Source: Gremmenia infestans
Lineage: Eukaryota; Ascomycota; Leotiomycetes; Helotiales; Hamatocanthoscyphaceae
DNA: 64,000 nucleotides
Direction: 5' to 3'
NCBI GenBank assembly: GCA_032629725.1
Contig: JAFEVB010000002.1
Coordinates: 2,294,001 to 2,358,000, forward strand
Every line of letters starts with the position of its first letter. Within the stretch, counting starts at the first letter, position 1. Positions 22,836 through 34,235 of this stretch are shown here, one piece after another. The translations under genes and the position numbers were made by a program. Below the pieces are notes generated by a model. The model was not told where the DNA came from, did not search any database, and saw nothing but the letters and a program-made list of their open reading frames with translations.

Positions 22836-25038
22836 TCACTCTACATGTCCTTCCTTCTTCCCAAGCCCGACCATCTTCTTAATCTCCTGCCAGAAGGTCA
22901 TGTACGGTTCTAGAGTATTGGCCTCATACTCATCAATAGCAGGCCTCTCCCAAACCAAGTCCGCTTCCTCGGGCTTGATGATCTTTGTCTTCTTAATGAT
23001 CTTCCAGCCTACGTAGAGAACGGGGCACGCGAAGACCATGGTGTAGTATGAGAAGAAGGTACCGATGTCCCACCCTGATTATCTCATTAGCATAGTCTCT
23101 TTTGCACAAAGGGGGTTATCTTACAGCCGGGAAGGAGCACCGTGTACCCGTAGACGGTGACAGTGAAGATCATGGTCACCAGACCGAACCAGGCGCAGTA
23201 GGGTTGTGCCCAGCCGATGTAGGGGAGGTCTTTGCGGTCGTAGCCTTGTGCTTTCATGGCGCGGTAGAAGAATATGTAGATGGTGCACATGCAGATGTAA
23301 TCGATCATCTGAGAAGCTTCGGTGAGATTGGCAAGCCTGCATAGTTGAATCAGTAAGGAGTCTCGCTGTATGCAAGGATTGATTTACCATGTGATAACCT
23401 GTGCGGAGCTGCTCCCGATGGACAGGAAACTGAGGAAGGGGAAGATCATGGTAATGCAGAAGCACCAGATTGGAACACCGTTCTTGGTACACTTTCTAAG
23501 AAACTTCGGGGCGTGGCCGTCTAGTGACAGAGAATAGAGGGTTCTAGAGGCGCAGAAACTGTAAAGGCGTCAATAAATGTTGATGGTGAGGTGATGCGTT
23601 CGATGACTTACACGTATGAGTTGCCGGCTGAGAAAATACTAGTAACCAAGAGTGCGTTTGTGAGATGCGGAAGGAAGCCAATACCCATGTTCTGCATAGC
23701 AATAACATATGGGGAAGCGGCAGCGGTTCCAGAGCCAGTTCCATTGAGAACGGCAATCAGTTTTGCGTCGTTGTACGGGATGACAATGCCACAAGCTAAA
23801 GCACCTCCGATGAAGAAGATGCCGAATCGAACGTAAACTGTCTTGAAGGCTCTCTTGAGATTCTTACGTGGGTGCGCGGCCTCACCTGCCAACATCGCAA
23901 TGTATTCTGGTCCGACAATTGTGAAGCTGCATGCTGGTTAGTCTTTCATCCCAGCGAAAATCACGTTAGGATAAACATACGCAGCCTTCCACAATGCAGC
24001 CAAAAACCCCTCGAATTTCCCCAGCGGACCTGTTGTAACGTATTCCGCAAATGCTCCCTAGTGATGAACGAGTTAGTGATCAAGAAATTGAGTAATGGAT
24101 GGGTTTTAATACCGGCGTTCTCCAATATCGAAACCCATATGCATCATGCTTAGGATTCCCCCCAACCATGGTGACAAACGTGAAGGCAAATAACAAGCCA
24201 ATGAGGAGCAGTTTGCCAGTAGACAGCCAAAACTCAGACTCTCCGTACAACTTGACCGCGAAAAGGTTGATAATTCTATTCAGGTCAGAAGTTTGATCCA
24301 GTACAGAAGACGGGATTCAGCTCACGCATAAAGCACAATACAAGCTGCACATACAGCCTCGACAGGAATATCATCTCTCCAGAAGGTCAACACCAAATTC
24401 AAGGCACTGATTTCCCAAGGAATAAGAAAAGCCTCTGAATCTTGATTAGACCAGAACTTTGGAGCCCGTACTGTCGAACTCACCATAGAGGAAAAAGTTC
24501 CAGCCTAACATGAAGCCGAACGATTCATCCACCCACTTACTACCCATTCGAATGAACCCACCACTGACCGGCATGAACACAGTCATCTGCCAAGCGAATT
24601 AGCATAGTACAAAGTCAGCCGCCTAGAGAGAGCTGGGGGAAGCCGGTGTACAGTCTCGGGAGCTAATATCCAAGCTCCTGAACAATTCCCACTCCCAGCT
24701 CTCCCCAAAGATTGGGGTAGATTTGTATGAGGATATCAACCCACCTCAGCCATGCAATTATTGACGGCCGCCAAAAAGAAGCAGTAAAGTATAAAGGCAA
24801 TGAGCAAACTCCCCGGACCTCCATTTACAAGACCCGTGCCAATGCTCACGAACAGGGCCGTTCCAATGGAGCCTCCTATCGTAATCATCTGGATGTGGCG
24901 ACCAGAGAGATTCCGCTTGAGATCAGACACATTTCCAATGATGATACTATCGCCATCAGAAACAGCATAGGCCGGGACCTTCTCATTGTCGTCGGATTTG
25001 TCTCCGGCCACAGCACTGTTCTTCCTGATATGATCCAT
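22836..25038 (-). CDS. Amino-acid permease (YAT/AAP family), complete
   Basis: Nine exons: 24745-25038, 24484-24586, 24326-24434, 24113-24275, 23981-24057, 23612-23926, 23388-23558, 23125-23336, 22836-23074; 560 aa, the family's usual length with about 12 membrane segments. ATG at 25038; only a GTG lies further upstream. Landmarks: LSGRHIQMITIGGSIGTALF (segment 1), PVSGGFIRMGSKWVDESFGF, GPEYIAMLAGEAAHPRKNL (central signature), FSAGNSYVFCASRTLYSL, and a C-terminal cytosolic tail ending KKEGHVE. Proton-coupled uptake of amino acids is expected; specificity unknown. Paralogous to the truncated permease at the left edge, but with different intron positions. Its first intron (24587-24744, 158 nt) shares blocks with an intron of that gene. 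Confidence 0.92.
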
Positions 25039-26350
25039 GTTGGCGGTATTTCTTGCGCAAAACACAAAGAGACAGGACAGGAAGAGTAAAACTTCAAAAC
25101 ATGGGAAGCGCGGTGTTTAAGAATACTTTCAAAACGACCCGCAATCCAATATCAAGGCAAGGCACAGGAATCCTACAGTAATTTACCTACTTGTAGTCTC
25201 GTACAGTACTCGAGCCAGGGCCCAGGAGCCAGTACAAGACCCTGCTTACCATCCATTTACCACCAAGTTTTATCAGGCGGGGGCGGCTTCCCCGAGCCAT
25301 CTCACGCATGCTGTGGATGCTGCGGTACAGTAGCGGTGGACTACCTCGATCCCACCGAGATACCAAGCAGGGTACACCAAGGAGATATGCACGACTACCC
25401 CACTCTCAGCGCTGATGCCCGTTGATAAGGAGAAGATCTATCAATCAGGTGGCGATAGCTTTTGGTATGGTATGGTATGGTTTGGTATAGTATGGTGTCC
25501 TTATGTATTTCTTTCTATTTGTCTTACAAAACTCCCCTCGTATTTACTGTGCTGTACCGTACCGTATTGTAAATTACCTACGTGGTGTGGTATACGCGGA
25601 CCGAGCCTTGAAGTCGCCGCATCGCGAGGTTGACCTCCCTCCCTAGCTAAGACTCCAAGAGCCGCCACATCAAGCCTTGAGGATGGGATGGGATGGGATA
25701 GTTACCGCATGGCACACCCAGCTAATAAACAGAAGTTGATTGTAGATACTCGCAATAATACTGGTATCGCCTGCCTTGCCGCTGCTGCGCTGACTACTGC
25801 CCGAAGAATCTTTACAAGTACGCTACCACAATCATCTTTACGTACGAAGTACTTCAGTACTGTAAAAGTTGAATGCAGGTGCTTTTAGCTCCGCCTTGGC
25901 GCCTTGGCACCAGGACTCGAGGATCTATACCCCTTTTAGCGATTCTTTCCTAAGTCACGACCCCCTAAGGATTCTTTGAACTCAAGAGTAACGTACAGAA
26001 TACGTGTATATTATTTAGTACTATTATTATCACAGCTGCTTGCATGAAATGCGCTTTTTTACTTGTATTTCCCTCACGCCCGCCAGGTGTTTCCAGTTGC
26101 CTGCGCTAAAGGTGCATGGTTTTGGGGTTCTGTTGCTTCATTCATACATAGCGTTATCGTGTATATATGTAGGATTGGGATTACGGTAAAGATTACGGTT
26201 CATTGTGGTCTAATGGTATGAAACCGATAGCCTCATCCTGCCACCACGTTCCAGGTCCAGGGAGCTGGGACCGTGCCCCCGCCCCCACGAAACCTTGTCA
26301 TTTCAATGGGCTGACTGGACCCCTGGTTATGTCAAACGTTTGCTTTCAGC
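25039..26350. other. Intergenic, microsatellite-rich, possible tRNA-Gly relic
   Basis: 1.3 kb between the permease 5' end and the TRS130 3' end. Contains (ggtat)n at 25463-25495, (gggat)n at 25681-25700 and a 17-nt stretch at 26205-26221 resembling the D-arm of fungal tRNA-Gly, but no complete cloverleaf. No coding gene. Confidence 0.5.
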
Positions 26351-29300
26351 TCACCCAAGAGCAACTCCTCTATTGTTCGTTCCCCTCCATTCACTCTCTA
26401 AGAGCATAGCGCCACCTTGAGGACCACTGGCATCTAAAGAGACAGTTGTTTTCTGTGCATCACTTATGACCCTGATAGTCTCTCCAGCATTTTTATGGTC
26501 CGTCTCACATGTAATGGACGGCTTTGTCCGAGTAGCATCTTCCTCATGACCAGCTGTTCCTGACTTCAAGACCTTCACTGCTGGTGCGGGTTTGATGTCC
26601 ACGTTCGGGAAAGGCAGAAATCCCTCGCGTAAGGGAATAAGCACAACTGGGAAGGAGAGCTTCTGTTTGCTGTCTGTAGCATGAGCTTGACTCGGGACTT
26701 TGAAATGGCCTTTTCGTCTTCCTCCAATCAGCCAATTATCAGAAGCTCCGGTAACCTCGTAGACAAAATGTACGTCTTCTGACTGAGATGAGCTATCCTT
26801 TCCTTGATGGAGTGAAGCATCCCACATTCTGGTCCATTTGATATTTAGCGACGCAGAGAGGGGTTGGTTGGACGCGGCTACCATCGTAGCAGTAGGTAAT
26901 AGCGAGTTCTCTAGTAATTTGAGGTCTGCTGTGTGTACGACAGTCACGGAAGGAACCTCCACAGGAATGATGATGGATCGACTGGCAGAGATGGTTTCCT
27001 CCTCCGTGGAAAGAAGTATCAACGGAATCTTTGGTGTGCGTTGTTGCCACGCCTGAAGGCCCTCCGAGATTAAGCCAGCTATGTCTTGGTTACTCTCCAT
27101 AGTACGTCCAAGGCCCGAGAAATGGTCGTGCCACCTCACAGTTGAAAGAACCGAGGTTGGGACTTCACTCAAAACTGCGATCCGTTCAAGATCATAAGGA
27201 GAGGAACGCGCCCGGAGCTCAGCCACGACGATCGGTATAACAAGTCGACTATAAGGATACATTGGTGTATCCTGCAGAGCCTGCTCGAGGCTACGAGTAA
27301 CGGTATTCTCAATCTCTTCCTCGAGGCATATGTAGTGCAACACGAGCGACAAGGATGCTTTCACACTCTTGCTAGCACTCGACGATGGTGTTGCACGAGT
27401 GGATCTCGTAATCTTATAGAGCATCGATGCAGGCTGCCGTGGAAATATAACCAAAGGGTCTGAGAATGTGGTGCCACAGTGTGCTTCGAAAACATCTGAG
27501 TCTTCTAAGCGAGAACTCAGCAGACGTAAAGGGTCGGCAGTAGCGGAAGAGATTGTGAATTTTGAGAATAGCGCTTTGTGCTTAAAGACGTCCTGCACAT
27601 TAACACCGAGAGGAAGCAGGATAGACATTGTAGGCGTAGTGGCAAAAGAGAAGGTCCCGTTTTCAGTGGTATAGGATAACTCCAGCCTGAGCGAGATCTC
27701 ACTTGAGTCGTGTTCAAGAGTATATGGCACGCGGAGCCTCGCCTTTGCACCTGCAGCCATAGCACCAAAGCGAACGACGCCGGCTGTAGCTTGCTTGGAG
27801 ATTTCAAGTTTACCACTTATAACTTTAGCTTCACTTGTTTGAAGTCTTAAACCAGCAGTCGCTGCGCGGACCTGAAGTTCTCCATCAACCACATTATTCC
27901 AGCCAGAAGAGAGCTCAAGTTCCAGGAAGCGATTGCGGTCGAGATGCATGTATCTTGATGCGAAAAGCTTCACATCAAACGCTTCTGCGCGATGATAGAC
28001 GAGCAGACTTGGACATTTGAAGAACGTGTCGGTCTGACCAGGAATAGTAACAACACTCTCATGCTCATAACTTAGAGTGATGTTACTGGTGTGAAGACTG
28101 ACATGACTGACAGTATAGGTGCCTGGTACAATCGTCTGGAAAAGACATTAGCATTATAGCAAGCTTACGACGGAAATGGAGAGCACCCACATTGGTCTGA
28201 ACTAATAGCACCCCACTGCCATTCTTGAAGACTGATGGGCCGGTAGTTTCGAGCCAAATTTCTCGTTTTGTGTCTCCATACAGGGCAGTAATCTTGACTC
28301 TTGCTTTCTCAACTGTGAGCATTTCTGAGAGCAAATAACTCAGACGAAGCTGTACTGCAAAGCTGTCTCTCTCCGGGTGATACCGAGGGGTACTATCCAC
28401 CTCCACACGCCCAAAAAAGTGCTGCAACGGCAAACTGATTTCACGTTGCAAGGTCTTCGTTATTTCCAACAACTCATGAAGATACGAAGAAGTAGAGACA
28501 GGCTCTTCATTGCTGTAGCTTGAGGGACTGCCAATACGCAGAGTCGATTTTCGAATTTGTCTGTCGTTCTCAGTAGCAGCAACCTTCCCTAAAAGATCCA
28601 ATACAACACGGACGTAATCTTCTTTGCGTTGAAGTTTTTTAAGACTTTTCGCATACATGACGAGCATCGGCAATTCTACTTGGTCCCATCCGTTGTTGCC
28701 ATACGAGTTCGTCATACGAAAGAAGTACGAAGCCGCAGCTGCAAAATCATCGAGATGATATTTGAGAACTGCTAGATCAGCCATATTTGCTAGAACAGAT
28801 TGCGTACGGTTCGCCACTGTATAATGGCGGAGTGCTTTATCCGTCAGAGTCTCGTAGAGCCGAAAGAAGTCATCCTTGCTGTCCACGGCAGTTCGCAGCA
28901 GTTTACTTTCGATGCCATGTAAGGAAGGTGTAGTCTTTGGAGTGACCACCGAAACCGCTTCTTCGCCCCCAGAAGAACCTCCATCTAGGTCAACGTCTTG
29001 CAACTCGTCCACCCTGTCGTCATAGTGATCTGCAACTTCTGCCCAGCCAGCGCTCCATCCACGCTCTTGGCCGACCCTCTCTAACACATTTCTTGAAAAC
29101 AGATATAACTCCGCTCTATGAGATGCGAGATCTTCGAGCCCGTTTTTAAGGAAAGTCGTCGAGACAGTGCCTTGCTCTGGACCACTGGATCGCCGATTGG
29201 CTGGGAAAGCTCCAGCGCCTGTGGGCTCTCTGACAGGCGAACGACGCTGAGCAAGGGAGCTACTTCGAGCAGGATGCATCATCGTCTTTGGCTCGGGGAT

Positions 29301-31203
29301 AGCAGCTTTTTGCTCCTGTCCATCAAGACCTATTTTAGCGCTTGGGGGTGCCAGCGTCGATGGGGGAATGGGCAAAGACTTTGTAGATGTTTGGGCTAAG
29401 ATTTGTTGTGCCACGGCAAATGTGAAGGAGGACGCGATATTGTCTACTACTTGCGACATTATTGGGTCTGGCTCCACGACAAACTCTGCCTTCTCATCCT
29501 CTGCTTCACCAGACTTCTTCAATTTTGACTGGGACGCCCAAATATCATCCCGAATGATACGTGCGATAGAAGCAACGAAGTCCATGGATCTCTTACATAC
29601 ATGTGCAAGGGTCGCAAGATTCTCCACGTCTTCCGAGGCCTGGGACGCCGGGAGTCGAGCAGCCACTCCTTGCAGACTGGACTCTCGCTGCTCTTTAAGT
29701 TTTGCAAGCAGTTCCTCCTTAGACGACCAAGCGTTTGCTAGGCGTAGCAATAGTGACAACTGCCGAGCAAATATGTAGCAACGAAAGTCAAAGATGGAGA
29801 TATCGTTCGACAGTATAAGCTCTCGATATCGTTTCTTGACTGCGTTTAGCGGTATCTCGTCAATCTCGTTATCGGCAGGCTTTGAGCTGGACTGCAGGTC
29901 AATGGGGTCATCCGTCTCGACAGTGTCTGTCCCGTCACCCAAATCTTTAAGTATCGCACTTTTCGCTCGTTCGGCTTGTTGCTTCAGATCCTCCGTAAAA
30001 GGCAGAAAAGATCCACCATGTTCAGCGCCTGAGCCTGAGGTAGCTTGCTCCGTAATAATAGCATCAAGGCCTATTGCCAATTCATCATACCCGACTAGGG
30101 CATCCTCAACGAGGCCGACGCTTTCAAACCCTCTTGCCAATCCTTCCTTGAGTACAAAAAAAGTACAGAAGTTCCAGCCAGGCAGGGTTCGCTGGGCATC
30201 TTTCTCACGAATATCCTCTTCATACTGACTCACACGCATATCAAAGGACGCTAGAATCAGCGACTTGAACTTTACAAGCAGATCCAACCAAGCATTCTCA
30301 TTTTCTTGCGGCGATTCGGTATATGACCCTGGAATGGCTGGCACAACACGGGGAAGCATCTCGTAAGGCACATCATTAACGCCAATACGAATCTGAGCTA
30401 CCCGATCAATAGCAGTTCTCGATGAGCCATTGAAGTCTGCGCGTAGCTTCTCCAACAGGGTCGATGATCCACCTCCTCTCCAACGTGCCGTGGCCTTCTC
30501 GGTAGTAGATCCAGAAGTCCCTTCTGAACTTTTCCCACTTGTTTTCGGTTGTGTTGCTGCCGCCGTATTTGGTACTACCACATGAATGATAAGCCATTCG
30601 AAGGCATCATGATTCTCTTGTGTATTCTGCTTCGTAGTGCTCTGCGCAGGCGGAGTGTGCTCCTTGATCCATTCTCGCACCTGCTTGCGAGCTTGCGCTT
30701 TGTAGGTGTCATTATCATCGCAGCGTAATAAGAAGACCTTCAGATATGGCGTCTGTCGTAACCCAGGTATTTGGTGCCTTCGCTCCTTAACAACTGGCTT
30801 GGGCGCAGCGTCTGAACGAGACTCTGGTTTCTCTACTACCGCTGCCTGTCCTAATGCTTGTGTCCGAAAACCATCATCGCCACTTGCTGTTGAATCCTCA
30901 CTCTTCACCCTTGAAAGGCTGGGCGAGCTGCTTGAAGCGTTGTCTGCGGAGGGAGGAGGGCCCGGTTCTTGGGCGGATGGGACAAGGTCGACATGGAGGG
31001 AGGATATGGAACGTAATGGACCAGCATGAGATTCCCAATGGAGGTTTCGCAGAGGTAGTCGAGGGAGGAAGCCGGGCGACAGTAGCTGGTAGACCCCGAA
31101 TGGGTCAAAATACTGAACTGGTATTGTGATTAGTTGAGCTATATTATAATCGGAGTGATAGCTTGATACCCGTAACTTTGGAACTTGACGATGGCTGCTC
31201 CAT
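26351..31203 (-). CDS. TRS130: TRAPPII complex subunit Trs130 / TRAPPC10
   Basis: Exons 31170-31203, 28191-31117, 26351-28135; 1581 aa. TRAPPII is the Golgi-localised exchange factor for the Rab GTPase Ypt31/32, and Trs130 is one of its specific subunits. The tiny first exon encodes MEQPSSSSKVT and joins VQYFDPFGVYQLL, LPLRNLHW, the typical family N-terminus. The middle is helical (solenoid) with Ser/Pro-rich disordered inserts near residues 535-600. The last third is beta-rich, matching the C-terminal region of the family (VPGTYTV..., SYEHESVVTIPGQTDTFFKCPSL). Both introns are short with good consensus. The start of the coding region would be missed without the 34-nt exon. Confidence 0.9.
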
Positions 31204-32112
31204 GACTAGTATGAGCTTTATAGCTCTCAAATGCTAGCTAGCAACTAGGAAATGGATGGAAGGGCATCATTGCATTGCGATTATCTAACGTAGTGTCGTT
31301 GAAGTCGATTTTGTGTTGTTCAGGTACTGTACATACAAATTCTGCCACTTTCTCTCTGCCCAATCGAGATGCTAGGGCGGTGTAGGACTTCTGAGAAACA
31401 AATATGCTAAAGAGGACGCTAAAATTCTGGCGCAATGCGCTGTGTCCTCAGGCTTTCGATCGCTAATTATTTTATGCTCTAGCCTGCTACTCACTAAGTA
31501 GACACTGAGGGCAGCCAAATGTTCACAATTTATTGTTCCGATTTGTTTCACAAGCCAGTATGTCTTCACTCTATATGTACTCGATACAATTTAATAAATC
31601 GATGCTTGAATAGCGTCTTCATTATACTCAAGGTAAATAACTTAGCGTGGGCTACGGCTGTTAATCCTCTTCTCTACCCCCTAAACTTCTCATTTCCAAC
31701 CGACGATACTGACCAATTTACCTATTTCTATTAGACAAGCTAAAGTCAAATGTCTCAATTTCAATTACAAACTTTGTTCACCTAACAGAACCGATGAGAG
31801 CTCACTAGGCCTTTGCTACTCCACTACAGGCGCATGTCCCATCTCATCAACGAGATTTTCCTTCAGTCATGAACTCCGCAAGCCGGACAAGTCTCCCGCG
31901 GGCGCAACATACTTAGGCGTCACCAAGAGCTCTTTCCCGAATACAAAATCACTAATTTGTGAGTGCGCTGACTCTGTTTCAAACAATCCGGAGAACAATT
32001 TGGATTGTCATTTAGGTAAACAAAAAGGGGTATATAACACTAACCGCAACCCAAAACCGTCATTGCAACATATCCCGTCTTTCATAAACGTATCATAATC
32101 TTCCACCTCCAC
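31204..32112. other. Intergenic, no gene seen
   Basis: Upstream of TRS130 and downstream of the wax-synthase-like gene. AT-rich in the middle; no feature supported. Confidence 0.5.
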
Positions 32113-33261
32113 TCAATAACGCGGAGCGTTGCAAATGTCCCTCCAGGGGATCTTAGACAGCCCATTCGGGAAGTTCATCCCCGCCGCCGTCCAACTGGAT
32201 ACTGCCGTCTCGAAGATCCAAGCCAGAACAGCTTTCACCCAATGTCTCTTCTTCCCCCACACGGCAGCCTCAGCAACAGTAGCTATTCCATTAAGCAAGA
32301 AGAATTGACAGATTCGGGTGATCTCTGGCTTGCTGAGGATGGGCGCAAGGGCATAAGCATGGAATATTGCCATGAGGCCGAACGCTCCAAAGATTCCTAG
32401 TGAACGTGCCATCCAAATAGGTACACCGTATTTTGGGAGGCCGTACCGGAGTGGTTGATATGCTAGGGATGTGCATGGGGAGGCAAATGCGTTGTGCCAC
32501 GTTTCGGACCTTCAAGATTTGGTTAGAACATATAGTCGATCTGCTGGAGCAAATGCAAACGCAGTCTTACCAAAATCCTGACAGACTATCCGCCAGGTAA
32601 AGAGGACCAAACAGAGCCGGGCTACTTTTATACCGAAGCAGGAGTTGCATACTAGTCCAGAGTATATAAATCGATAACTGTACTTCGAACGCCAAAATCG
32701 TCGGGATATTCTGCGGAAGCGATTGTAGGATAGTAAAAACTCCGACATGAATAGCTAGTTGCAACGGTTCATTGAAGTTCTCTTGATTCCTCGGTACGCG
32801 GATATGGTTTGGAGTAAAAGACTCATATCGGAGTTCTGTCAAAATCATGAGAGACAATAGCCAATCTGCAGGCTTTCTTCCTCCTCCTGTGTATGCTCGA
32901 GTCGAGTGCCGGCGTGCAAAGATGTCCAGGAGCTTCATGCTCCCAATTGCAACTACAAACAGTCAGTGAAACTATGTAATGGAGCCTGTTTAGTCTTGGT
33001 CATACTGGCGAAGTTCTGTAGGCATTGTGCAGGGCCACATGAGATTGGCGCAACCCGTGGTGAGAGCCAGAATGCGCCAAGAGAGAGGAATGTCAGCGCC
33101 TGGTAGACTTTCTGGAATCCCTTGATGTGGAAGTATATTGAGAAGTAGAGAAGCTCGGTTGGGATGAGGAGAAATGCTGTTGCTTTGACCAATTCGTGCC
33201 CCAGTTGGTTGTAAGCAGGTGGCAGATCTGCCAGAGATACTGGGGGAAGGGAGATATTCAT
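32113..33261 (-). CDS. Wax-synthase-like / MBOAT_2-type membrane acyltransferase
   Basis: Exons 33006-33261, 32571-32952, 32113-32509; 344 aa. Several hydrophobic segments across the whole protein suggest about 7-8 membrane spans. Family landmarks: LADSLSGFWSETWHNAF (the W-H region of wax-synthase-domain proteins) and GLMAIFHAYAL, holding the conserved histidine in a membrane segment. Members transfer acyl groups to alcohols or metabolite hydroxyls, often in secondary metabolism; substrate unknown here. No biosynthetic cluster is evident around it. Splice joins restore CLQNFA-IAIGSM and GFW-SETWHN in frame. Confidence 0.8.
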
Positions 33262-34235
33262 ATCGACGGTGCAATGTAGGCAGCTACGGGTGGAGATTTG
33301 GGGGCTTAGTAGGTGGGTGTTTTATCTATTTAGACCAACTGGGAGCAATTGATACTTGTTCGAAGGCACTGGAAGCAATCCAGGTCGCAGCCAGCGAGCG
33401 ACGCAACCGAATCACTCGCTGAACCAAATGTATAGATATATGACCCCTCTTTGTTTATGACCGATGTGTGCGGATCCCAGCCTCCCCGCCGGCTTCTTCG
33501 GAAGGCTGGACGAGTAAAGTGAAGTGAAGCCTTGGTCACGATCGGAGTTATCTCCGAGCCTCACAATAGCAGCGACGACGAGATCCCCTTGGTTTTAGGA
33601 CTGGAAAAGTATACTGAAAATGTAATGCAGACAAACTTAGGGATGAGGAAGAGTAGGATGCGAAGTTAAACAAAGTCATCAGCTACTATAACAGTGGGAG
33701 TGGTTGGCCATGCCATTCTTGAAATGGCATGGTTCAGCATTTTCTTTTCGGTAGCCTTGCTGAGTTGATGCCGCTGAATAATGTGTGATGGGAAAAACCT
33801 TGCAGCAAAGGTCGGATATATCGGACCGCTGACCAATAGCACTAGCTAGCGATGGACTTATTATGGAGCGGATGCCGGATTATTTCCGATTGTTTCCGAG
33901 AGGTGACTGGTTCGCAGAAGCAGGGGTAGGAACAACAGCCGACTTTCCATAGCAAAGGTTTGGGTAAAACGTACTGTATCCGTGAAAGTTGGTATTATGA
34001 GTGATTATTATTTCGTTGCATCCTTCGCATTTCCCTTGTGAGGGCGGCTAACCAAATTTGCCCATATGAAAGACCTGGGTGCCTTTTTCATTTTCCTGTT
34101 TCTGGCACTCAAATGAGGTATGCCCTTCGTTAACGCCATGCCGTCCGATGCTCATGATACACGTTGCCCATCTAATAGAACAGAAACGCCATTTTGAAAA
34201 GAAAAAAGGTACTATACAAATACTCAAATTAGCAG
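33262..34235. other. Intergenic, no gene seen
   Basis: Promoter of the wax-synthase-like gene and 3' flank of SWR1. No supportable gene or RNA. Confidence 0.5.
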
